The notes beneath the pieces are model-generated. The model searched no databases. It worked only from the letters and a program-made list of their open reading frames with translations, and had not been told where the DNA came from. The translations under genes were made by a program, and so were the position numbers. Of a DNA stretch of 64,000 nucleotides, positions 22,125-32,389 are shown piece after piece. How positions within the stretch are numbered: position 1 is the stretch's first letter; each line of letters opens with the position of its first letter. Origin of the DNA: Sipunculus nudus (lineage: Eukaryota; Annelida; Sipuncula; Golfingiida; Sipunculidae); contig CM049306.1 in the NCBI GenBank assembly GCA_026874595.1, positions 101,073,142 through 101,137,141 on the forward strand, given 5' to 3'.

Positions 22125-22800
22125 TTACAACCAATAATGAAATAACCGGCCAATAATGTAATAACGGCCCATATTTTTATAAAAACGACCCATGATGTAA
22201 TAAACATTCATTATAGCCATATTGTAATAAAACTGGTCCATACTGTAATAACGGCCCATAATGTAATAAAAAACGGCCCATTTTGTAATAAAGGCCCATA
22301 TTGTAATAAACCGACCCATATTGTAATAATCATACCCAACCAATATAGTAATAAATATGAGAAGTGGCCCATATTGTGATAACACATGTTTAAGCTCAAG
22401 AATGAATCCTTAGATCTTACAAAATGACAGCCATTTAGGTTCCTCATTAGTATAAGAGATGTAGTCATAATGCAAAATCCAGTGAAATGGTCAACATTTA
22501 TGTTGTCCACGTAAATTTGACATGAATTTAATCATAATCTTCTAAACTTCATGTTTTTAAATATTTGCCACGTTTAGCTCCCACCATGATGATTACAGTA
22601 AAGGTGAAATAAAGTTTTTACAGCATTACTCATTATTATTACGGTATTGGTAATTATTATAATACTGGCCGTTTTTACAACAATATAGGCCATTTCTACT
22701 ACAATATTGACCATTATTACAATATGGGACGGTTATTACAATATGAGTCGTAATAACGACCCATAATGTAATAACCGTCCCTTATTGTATTAACGGCAAA
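22125..22800. repeat. Foldback repeat made of 'cggcccataatgtaataa' units
   Basis: From 22130 to 22380 an 18-23-bp unit (cggcccataatgtaataa and variants) repeats on the plus strand. From about 22640 to 22760 the same unit runs inverted (ttattacaatatgggacgg), then turns back near 22760-22795. The stretch could form a large hairpin. A third block, inverted, lies at 30101-30310 beyond the Penelope-like element, so the outer blocks may be terminal repeats of a larger element. Confidence 0.75.
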
Positions 22801-23110
22801 TATATATATATATATATACAAATATATGGAATACTAACCAAGGAAAACCCCAACAGGGCAATGGGATTGGGTGAGGCATATTGTTCAGATAAATTTCGTA
22901 TAAGGCGACATTTCATTATTCCTTTGAGGTAACGGCATAATGTTATGAATAATAATTAGCAATATTAGTAATTAGTAATATAGCATATGACTGACAAAGA
23001 AACTGGAGAGCAATTTTTACATTCAATACGTGTTTTGTTGGGTTTTATACAGACGCTTAAATACTAAAACCATATATATATATATATTTATACATATATA
23101 TATATACTCA
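22797..23110. other. TA microsatellites and leader before the Penelope-like element
   Basis: (TA)n tracts lie at about 22799-22817 and 23072-23105. The sequence between them has no coding signal and may be the 5' leader of the Penelope-like element. Confidence 0.4.
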
Positions 23111-23202
23111 TACTCCTGTCAGTTGAGCACTTTATCGTTGTGTAGTTTAACACACACTCGACTTTAATCTTGCTCCAGCCTTTTGTTGAGCACTGAACTA
23201 TC

Positions 23203-24792
23203 ATGTATCAAGGACTGAACCATATCGACCTCGGGTATTCTACTAAGAACATCCCCATACCATCAACGAAGGGATACTTGAAATGTTTGATTGAAAAAAC
23301 GCACAAATTTATAAGAAATATCAGATGGAGATCTTACTTCTTCCTTAACCCCGGCGGCAACGCAGACAAAAAAAAGAGACCTATGGATTCCGCTCTGCTA
23401 AACCACCAAACACCGGAGCTAAAAGAATTCGAAGATGGACTATTGAACATCGTACAAAATATCAAATTCAAAAGCACCAACAAACCTTTCCAGAAGCAAC
23501 TACGCAGGAACACTCAACTCATCAAAAAAATAGAGAGAAAAATTACTAGTAGCCGCAGACAAAACCAATAACTTCTATTAGTTAGAGCCAGAGCAATACA
23601 ACGAACTTATAAAAAGGAATATATTATTAATTATAAGAAGACCCCACCGACATCAGTGAACCGGATTACTTTAGAGGACCAAAAGATTGCAACACAAGTT
23701 GACCTCAGTGACAGAATAGAAACCATGAGTAAAAGCCTGGCCTTCATCACACTCAAAGACCATAAACCAAACTTTAGCAATAAACCAAGTTGCAGACTGA
23801 TAAACCCGTGCAAACCCGAAATTGGCAAAGTCAGCAAGCAGATATTGGCAAGAATTAACTCAAGCATTAAACAAGCTACGAAATTCAACTAATGGAAAAA
23901 CACCGACCAAGATATATCCTTGTTTAATGAAGTAGAAAACAAGAGCAAACATTCATTTATCTGTTTCGATATATTTGACTTTTACCCGTCAATTACCGAA
24001 GACCTACTTGACAAAGCCTTGGAATCTCGCATCACAGTATGACACCATATCGGAAAGTGAAAAGCACATCATCCGCCACGCAAAAAGTGCCATCCTGTAC
24101 AACGATGATACTTCATGGTGCAAACGCGACAATCCTAGCTTCGACGTCACTACGGACAGCTATGACAGCGCCGAAACTTGTGAATTAATTGGACTGTTCC
24201 TACTACCACAGCTGCAGCACATGGACATCAAAGTCGGACTGTACAGGTACGATGGGTTAGCCATATGCCGAAAAACACCAAGACAAGCGGAAATCGTCAA
24301 AAAGGAAATATGTAAAATATTTGCCAGGAACAATCTAAGAATTACAATAGAAACAAATAAAAAAATAGTTGAATACCTGGACATAACCCTAGACCTACAA
24401 ACCGGCACATACAAGCCATTTTTAAGGCCAAACATCACCCCCCTGTATGTGCAAAACGACAGCAACCATCCGCCAACCATAATTAAAAACATACCAAAAA
24501 GTATAAACAACAGGCTTACCAGCATCTCATCAAACGAAACTTTTTTTCAAGGAAGCAGCGCCTTTATACCAAGAAACACTGAAAAAGAGCGGATATAACT
24601 ACACGCTGGAATACAAGCCGCATCCCAACTCCAACGAGGTCCGTAACAATGAAGGAAGAAGACGCAACAGACGGAGAAACATAACCTGGTTAAACCCACC
24701 ATTCAGTGATAACGTAGCCACCAACATTGGACGCAAATTCTTCACGCCACTGAACAAATGCTTCCCAGCTGGACACAAACTAAATAAATTAC
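23203..24792 (+). pseudogene. Penelope-like element, 5' part: reverse transcriptase, broken
   Basis: The plus strand, in changing frames, encodes a Penelope-type RT. Blocks include NIVQNIKFKSTNKPFQKQLR (about 23445), FITLKDHKPNF and CRLINPCKPEIGKVSKQIL (23740-23850), [13 protein letters not shown] (23960), CELIGLFLLPQL (24175), the palm box GLYRYDGLAI (24238) and VEYLDITLDLQTGTYKPF (24370). The palm box normally reads RDDG, so its first catalytic Asp is now Tyr. Frameshifts lie near 23570 and 24035, and others are likely. The element is cut at 24792 by an insertion; its C-terminal endonuclease continues at 29149. Confidence 0.85.
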
Positions 24793-24954
24793 TGATAGTC
24801 CTGGGGCTGAGGGGGGGGGGGGGGGTCCTGTGTGCAATCATATGTCCCCTAATTTTGACTTCTGATCCAGGTAGGACACTCTTATGGGATTAAAAAAAAA
24901 TTGGGTAGACATCCTGGATCGTGGGCAGAAAGGGTGAAATTCAAGTTGGCGTAC

Positions 24955-27400
24955 AAGATGGCCGCCGTACCATTGAATCATATATAACTCGAAAAGTAAT
25001 TAAGGTGGGGAAATGATTTTGTTGTCTTTGCCTATGTTTTCAGGGTTAAGGAATCTATTGAACCCATTTCCAAGACAATAACGTATTTGGTTTCGGTGAT
25101 ATTCAATATGGCTGCCAAAATGGCCGCCGTACCATAAAATCATATATAACTCAAAAAGTAGTTGAGGTAGGGGAATGATTTTGGTGTCTTTGCCTATGTT
25201 TTCAGGGTCAAGGAATCTATTGAAACCATTTCCAAGACAATAACTTATTTGGTTTCGGTGATATTCAATATGGCTGCCAAAATGGCCGCAGTACCATAAA
25301 ATCATACATAACTCAAAAAGTAATTGGGGTAGGGGAATGATTTTGGTGTCTTTCCCTATGTTTCAAATGTCAAGGAATCTATTGAACCCATTTCTAAGCA
25401 GAACCGTATTTGGTTACGGTGATATTCAATATGGCTGCCAAAATGGCCGCCGTACCATAAAATCATACATAACTCAAAAAGTAATTGGGGTAGGGGAATG
25501 ATTTTGGTGTCTTTCCCTATGTTTCAAATGTCAAGGAATCTATTGAAACCATTTCTAAGCAGAACCGTATTTGGTTACGGTGATATTCAATATGGCTGCC
25601 AAAATGGCCGCCGTACCATAAAATCATACATAACTCAAAAAGTAATTGAGGTAGGGGAATGATTTTTGTGTCTTTGCCTATGTTTTCAATGTCAAGGAAT
25701 CAATTGAAACCATTTCCAAGCAGAACCGTATTTGGTTACGGTGATATTCAATATGGCTGCCAAAATGGCCGCCGTACCATAAAATCATACATAACTCAAA
25801 AAGTGATTGAGGTAGGGGAATGATTTTTGTGTCTTAGGCTATGTTTTCAATGTCAAAGAATCTATTGAAATCATTTCCAAGCAGAACCGTATTTGGTTAC
25901 GGCGATGCAATATGGCTGCCAAAATGGCCGCCGTACCATAAAATCATACATAACTCAAAAAGTAATTGAGGTAAGGGAATGATTTTTGTGTCTTTGTCTA
26001 TGTTTTCAATGTCAAGGAATCTATTGAAACCATTTCCAAGACAAAACCGTATTTGGTTACGGTGATATTCAATATGGCTGCCAATATGGCCGCCATACTA
26101 TAAAATCATACATAACTCAAAAAATTGAGGTCAGGGAATGATTTTGCTGTCTTTCCCTATGTTTCCAATGTCAAGGAATCTATTGAGAACATTTACAAGA
26201 CAATACCGAATTGGATTACGGTTAAATTCAATATGGCTGTCAATATGGACGCCCATCATAAAATCATACATAACTCAAAAAGTAATTGAGGTAAGTGAAT
26301 GATTTTTGTGTCTTTGCCTATTTTTCAAGATCAAGGAATCTATTGAACCCATTTCCAAGACAATACCGTACTTGTTTACACTAGATTCAATATGGCTGTC
26401 AATATGGCCGCCGTACCATAAAATCATACATAATTCAAAAAGTTATTGAAGTCGGGGAATGATTTTCGTGTCTTAGCCTATGTTTTCAAGGTCAAGGAGT
26501 CTATTGAAACCATTTCCAAGACAATACCTTATTTGGTTTCGGTGATATTCAATATGGCTGCCAATATGGCCGCTGTTCTATTGAATTGCATATGACAAGC
26601 CAAGGAATCAAGGTAGGGGGTTGATTTGGTGTTATCGTCCATGTTTTTAGGGCCCAGGAGTCTCTTTTAATCGTTTTCAAGACTATACTGTTTCTGGTTA
26701 AGGGGATATTTAATATGGCTGCAAAGAGAGCAACCAATGAACCATGGGTCATGTATGAGAATCCATGGAAATAAAGTAGGGGTTGATATTTTGATGTCTT
26801 TGCCTATGTTTTCAGGGTCAAAGAATCTATTTTTTTTTCAAGACAATACCGGATTTGGTTATCGTGATATTCAATATGGCTGCCATTACGGCAACTGTAC
26901 AATTGCACCATGTCTGACTATCCAAGGAATTAAGGTAGGGGATGATATTTCGATGTCTTGCCTATGTTTTAAGGGTTAAAGGATCTATTGAAACTATTTA
27001 TAAGACAATACCGTATTGTGTTATGGTAAAATTCAACATGGTTACCATTATGGCTACCAATATAGCAGCTGCACAATTGAATCATGAGTAACTCACTAAA
27101 GAATCGAGACAAGATTGATTTTGTTGTCTGTTGTTTAATTTTCAATGGTAAAAAAACTACCAAAATCATCATCAGGCCGGTCTCGATCTTTTCAGGCTAA
27201 AGTGGAATTCAATATGGCTCCGATATGGCGGCCATGTCATTGAATCATCCAAAATTCATCAAGGAGTACAGCTTGGTGATTGATTTTGGGGTCTTCAAGG
27301 TCAAGGTATCTCTCGAAATTATTTGGTCGATAAAGTATTTGATAATGACGAAATTTAATATGGCTGCCAATATTCCAGAGTGTCTTAAAATTTAACGGAA
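24955..27400. repeat. 161-bp tandem array inside the TIR element, about 15 copies
   Basis: The phrase attcaatatggctgcc recurs at 25101, 25263, 25424, 25585 and 25746, a spacing of 161-162 bp. It continues with growing divergence to about 27370. Each unit has 'aaaatggccgccgtaccat' and 'aaggaatctattgaaacc'. The first unit lies in the left terminal arm, and about three inverted units make up the right arm (28590-28990). The array therefore grew out of the terminal repeat. Confidence 0.9.
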
Positions 27401-28585
27401 CATCCTTAGAACTCAAGCTACATTGACAAATAGTTGATTATAAATTTTTGGTGTAAAGAAATTGATGAAATCAACATATATCAACGGATAATACATATCT
27501 CTTTGCATGCAAGTTTCATATCTAATGGGCACCAAGTCCATCTTAACTGATTCAGGTTTATTGTGTGCAACTTTCCACATTTCGATTTTACATGGCTGCT
27601 TTCTGCAAGACCATACACACTGGAGAAACTAGTGTATGTCTTATAAAATGCTTTAAAATACGGCCCTGGTTAGAATTGTTTGTTGGTGGTAGATCACGAA
27701 CTGAAATTCCTGTTCGTTGATGGCGAACACTTTAAAGGTGGTAACACTGATTTTTATTATTTATGTCATGACACCAACAACACAGCCTGTTGGCATATGC
27801 GATTGTTCCACTGGCAGAAAATCTTTTGCTCTGGATTTGTCTCAAGTTCTGTCATTTTTTCATGTTTGTTGTTCTTTTGGCTCAGCAGACTGTACGTCAT
27901 TTGCCTGGGCAGATATCCTTAAAAACAAGAAATTAGGTCACTGTGATTTATATTCTACCGGCTATAGGAACAAAAAAAAATGATTTGTGCACCCTGAATG
28001 TCAGACTGTCATTTATAGTATCTAATAGGCCCAGAATCCTGAAACGCAACATAGGAGCTTCTGGAAATATCTTCAAGGAAATCTAAAGTTAATTCATCGT
28101 GACATATATTCTGCAAGCTGCAGGGCTAAAAGATGATCTTGAACACCAGACAGTCTGACTTGGTTCAAATGGTGTCCGTAAACCCTAGAATATTTTAACT
28201 TAACATCCAGGGAAATTCTGGGTAAATCTCCTTTGAAACCTGAAATTAGGTTCTTAGAGCATTCTAATATAACATCCAGAGAGGTCTTTGGAAAGTTTTT
28301 GTCGAATCCCTAAACTAGATCACTGTAATCTTAATGCTGTGAGCTAAAGGAAAAACACGAATTTAACAAAGTCAGTTTGGAACAAATCATTACAGTTTGA
28401 CCTAGAATCTACTCACATAAAATTTTAGGTTCATCCTAAATCTCCATCAACAATTGAAACTGAGTCATGGTGATCTATATTTTGTGAGCTTCAAGCAGCA
28501 AATCTAATTTTGTGCACCCAGAAAGTCAGACAGGGCATCAGTCTTAAATGTTTGATATACAAAAATGTCTTAGCTAAAGTAAAGG
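27400..28585. other. Non-repetitive middle of the TIR element, no gene
   Basis: Between the tandem array and the right arm I see only short open frames without domains. A transposase might once have been here, but nothing recognisable is left. Confidence 0.5.
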
Positions 28586-29148
28586 GAGGTCAACAGGCAC
28601 AAAAATACCAAAATCAAACCCCTACCTATATTCCATGGAGTGTCATACATGTTCAAATGTATAATGGTCATATTGACAGCCATATTAATTATCCCCAGAA
28701 ACAAAAACAGTATAGTCTTGAAGATAATTTAAATAGTCTCCTGGGCCCTGAAAAACATAGATGATAACACCAAAATCAACCCCCTACCCTGATTCCTTGG
28801 CTTGTCATATGCGATTCAATGATACAGCGGCCATATTGACAGCCATATTGAATATCGCCGTTACCAAATACGATACTGTCTTGGAAATGTTTTCAATAGA
28901 TTTCTTGACCCTGAAAACATAGGCAAATACACCAAAATCAATCCCCTATCCCAATTACTTTTCGAGTTATGTATGATTCAATGGTTCGGAGGCCACCTTG
29001 GACGCCATCTTGAATTTCACCCTTTCTGCCCGCGATCCAGGATGTCTACCCAAGTTTTTTTTACTCCTCTAAAGGTGTCCTACCTGGATCAGAAGTAAAA
29101 ATTAGGGGACATACGATTGCACACAGGACCCCCTCAGCCCCCGGACTA

Positions 29149-29815
29149 TGAATAAAAACACCGTTAAACTAAGTTACAGCAGCATGCAAAACATGGGCCA
29201 GATCATATCAGCGGACAACAAGTCTGTATTGAATAAACATAAATCACAGCAAATTAAACAGAACAACTGCAACTGCAGAAATAAACAATAATGCCCGCTA
29301 CAAGGAAACTGTCTCATCAGCAATATAGTAGTCCAGGCTTCTGTGACACGCAAGGACAACCTGAGACAAGAAACATACATAGGACTGACATAAAATACTT
29401 TTAAAACGCGGTACAATGCCCACGGCTCAAGCTTCAGGATTGAAAACAAACGTAACAGTACAACTCTAAGTGAATACATTTGGAGACTGAAAGGCAACAA
29501 TGTGCAACACTCAATACAATGGAAGATTATAAGTAAAGCAAAACCATACTCCACGACTAACAAATCCTGTAATCTCTGCCTGGAATAGAAATTTTTTATA
29601 ATATACAGATATTGTCAACACTTAACAAAAGAAAAGAACTCGCGAGCACATGCAGACACAGGGCAAAACACCTCCTGGTTAACCATGCATGCGCCAGATC
29701 AAACATTCAAAAATCTTTACCTGGCCCATTTCATAATGGGTTTCCGAAGAGTGAGGACCTACGGCCCTTACGAAACAACGTTGTAAAACCCATGTAGGTT
29801 AAAGTCTTGAACTAT
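29149..29815 (+). pseudogene. Penelope-like element, 3' part: zinc motif and GIY-YIG endonuclease
   Basis: Directly after the inserted transposon the plus strand reads NKNTVKLSYSSMQNMGQII, then a Cys motif NCNCRNK..CPLQGNCL (29270-29320), then a GIY-YIG-type nuclease: ETYIGLT (29370), FKTRYNAHGSSFR with the conserved Arg (29400), TTLSEYIWRLK with the catalytic Glu (29460), a CNLCLE block (29570), and STLNKRKELASTCRHRAKHLL (29615-29680). Stops at about 29290, 29390 and 29587 make it dead. A Cys-rich motif before GIY-YIG recalls the Neptune-type Penelope-like elements. The nuclease nicks DNA to prime reverse transcription. Confidence 0.85.
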
Positions 29816-30100
29816 ACACATACACACACACACACACACATACATATATATATATATTAATTTTAAAATTTATCCTGTTTAAATACTTCATCATCCCATT
29901 CAAACACTGATTCATTAATAAGATAAACATGAATAATGGCCATATTTCGCTCATATAAGCTTTGTCACCGTTAATAACAGATAGTCATTATGCAAGTCCG
30001 GGGGTTTTTCATACTTGTATGTACTACACATTCGTGTCACTAGAAGTCAATATTTGAATTGCCTAAGTTGATTTGCATGGAATTTGAATTATAAAATTAT
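29816..30100. other. CA/TA microsatellite and flank
   Basis: (CA)n and (TA)n lie at 29820-29860, just past the end of the Penelope-like element. No gene follows. Confidence 0.5.
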
Positions 30101-30310
30101 TTGCCGTTTTATCCACCTGCGATTTTATTACAATATGGACCATTTTACCCACTTGCGATCTTATTACAATATGGGCAGGGTATTGTTATTACAAAATGGG
30201 CCGTTTTTATTACATTATGGGCCGTTATTACATTGTGGGTCGTTTTTATTACAGTACTGGCCGTTATTACATTATGGGCCGGTTATTACATTAAGGCTCG
30301 TAAAACACGC
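30101..30310. repeat. Inverted partner of the 22125-22400 repeat
   Basis: Units such as ttattacattatgggccgtt repeat about nine times in the orientation opposite to 22130-22380. Its reverse complement aligns with the left block for more than 100 bases by eye, including 'aaaaacggcccattttgtaa'. The two blocks may be arms of one element around the Penelope-like element, or separate foldback copies. Confidence 0.7.
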
Positions 30311-31113
30311 AAGTTCATTCACTCTTGCCGAACGTTACGTCGAAATATCTTGCCGGCTTTAACTGCAATAAATGCATTATATTAAGCAGTACCCGAGTTT
30401 AAAACCTGCCAGTCCCTTCCAAGCCAAAGAAATCTTTGTTTTCACATATGAAAAAGGTGTTAGTTTTTTCAGCAAATAACATCAGAAATGTTAGGATACG
30501 AATTGTCTTGGTACTTTCGTTTGACCGTGTCAACAGAGCTCCTATACTCTTTCGGTAACTTAGGCCGTTACCGATGGCTGTTATACGTCCTATGTGTGGC
30601 ACCCCCTGGATATATCATGGTGCGTGGATACTTTGGAAATGACAGAAACATATCGTCAGTCAATATTAGTTTAAACATCGTGTCCTCACTGGAAAAAAAA
30701 AATAAATACGCTCAATTGTCGGCGGACAATTTTCTCGTCTTTAAATGTCATCAATGAAATTGATCGCGCGGGTCGTGCCCTTTACCATGAGTTTCTGATT
30801 GCGTCTCTGCACAAATCGCGCAAGCAGACATTATGCACATAAACTGTCAAAAGCATAATGCTAAGAAAGGAAACGGGCCTCTGTGTGTCAAGTTCGAGGA
30901 GTGGGAACAAAAATTTCCCTATCGTCGAACGGCATTTGCGACTTTGGATTTGCGGAAGATGGTGTCCCAGCTTCGACCAAATGTGTGGGCTTGCTTATAT
31001 TAAATGTAAGTGTATTTACTACGTCTAAGTACGTCTATAACCTAGATTGTGCAATGTATTGGTATTAAGATTGCAAATACACTAAATATATCGTTTGAAT
31101 TAGTTACAATCTA
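30311..31113. other. No gene supported
   Basis: Mixed sequence with short open frames on both strands, no domains and no clear repeats. Confidence 0.4.
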
Positions 31114-31443
31114 CAGTCGAACCTCTATGATGTGGGCACCCTTGGGACTTAACCAAAGTGTCCTCTTTATAGAGGGGCCCACTATATGGAGGTAATGGCC
31201 AGCACATAGAGTGCTGCCCCCTAGTATGGTATATTGCCATAATTACTCATGTTCTGAGATTTCTCAATTAACTTATTTCATGTGTCATCTCTCTTTTATT
31301 AAATGAAAAGTTTTCCAGTGACAATTTATTTTTAATTATCAAGAAATTTGTTAGAAAATATGTATTTTATTACATAAAAGTATGGACTAAAAATAAGCAC
31401 AATAAAAGAAAGTTGTGTGCAGATGGCCTATAATATAGCTGAA

Positions 31444-31486
<43 letters not shown>

Positions 31487-32389
31487 TTATTTTTTTATAT
31501 TTTATAAGCACCAAATGGCAAAGCAGCATGCGATAAAAAATACACAAGTGAAAAGGCAAAGACAGTACGTCACCAGTCTAAATACTATCATTTTAAGAAA
31601 ACATTCTATATCAAGTTGACAAGTAAGTAAAACAAAAACATTTATCTAGTCACTTGAAGTCCATAAAACATTTGAAGTGTTTGATACACTTTGAATGAAT
31701 GCGTTAAATTTGCATTTGCTCCCAGAAGGTCCAGGTTGAACATCATTACAACAGTATGAATCGTTATGTAACAATTATTAAATAAACGCTGCCCTTGACA
31801 AGTGGGCATGTACCTGACTACCTGTGATGGGCCAGAGGGGCATTAAGCTGTGTCACCTTATCACACAGTATTAATTGGGTGAATGAGAAGGGCTTCCTCT
31901 CACTCTTGGTAGCCAAACAAACAAATATTAATTAATTAGCACAGAGCAATCTAGTCTGTGGTGAGATCTGACTTGAGCCGGTGCAGGCATATTACTCTAA
32001 TTAGTATGCATGCATACCAAGCTAAGTCTTGAGCCAAGTAAATTATAATCATTTTTATGCAATGTTCACTTGTACACCTCTAAATTTCGTTCATTTTTTT
32101 TGGATTGTTATTTTTAATATTTATGAATATTAATTAATAATAATGAATAATTAAGAATTAATATTATCTTAATAACTTTAAAAGTGCCATAAAGAATGTT
32201 TACAAATTTGCTGTAAGGAGATAGTTCAACCCTGAAACTCCGTGAAATGCCAACATTAGCTCTGGAAAACTGCCCACTTTACAGAATATAGAGGTGCCCA
32301 CATTAGCTAAACATAATAAAGAGAAGAAAAAACGGGACTGCCCAAAAGTGCCCACTTTATAGAGGTGCCCACAAGGAGAGGTTCCACTG
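31114..32389. mobile_element. TA-flanked MITE, mariner-like termini (1276 bp)
   Basis: Left end CAGTCGAACCTCTATGATG at 31114 and right end ending AGGTTCCACTG at 32389 are inverted partners, with gtgggcacc/ggtgcccac continuing the match. The flanks are TA (31112-31113) and TA (32390-32391), the Tc1/mariner target duplication. The right arm repeats the tgcccac motif several times. The interior has a TA microsatellite (31446-31483) and AT-rich sequence with no transposase frame. Confidence 0.75.

Larger units (their letters stand above)
24796..29148. mobile_element. 4353-bp non-autonomous DNA transposon with long TIRs, inserted in the Penelope-like element
   Basis: Ends are TAGTCC..GGACTA within long inverted arms: about 24796-25350 pairs with about 28590-29148 by eye, including 'ggctgaggggg', 'gtcctgtgtgcaatc' and 'atccaggtaggaca'. 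The flanks are TGA (24793-24795) and TGA (29149-29151), a 3-bp target duplication. Removing the insert and one TGA puts the two parts of the Penelope-like frame back in register. No transposase is found. Much of the body is a 161-bp tandem array. 3-bp duplications fit several superfamilies (for example CMC, Harbinger, Zator, Academ); I cannot choose. Confidence 0.85.

Noticed and set aside
25000-27400. CRISPR-like array
   Set aside because: The units are whole 161-bp tandem repeats with no unique spacers, inside a eukaryotic transposon.
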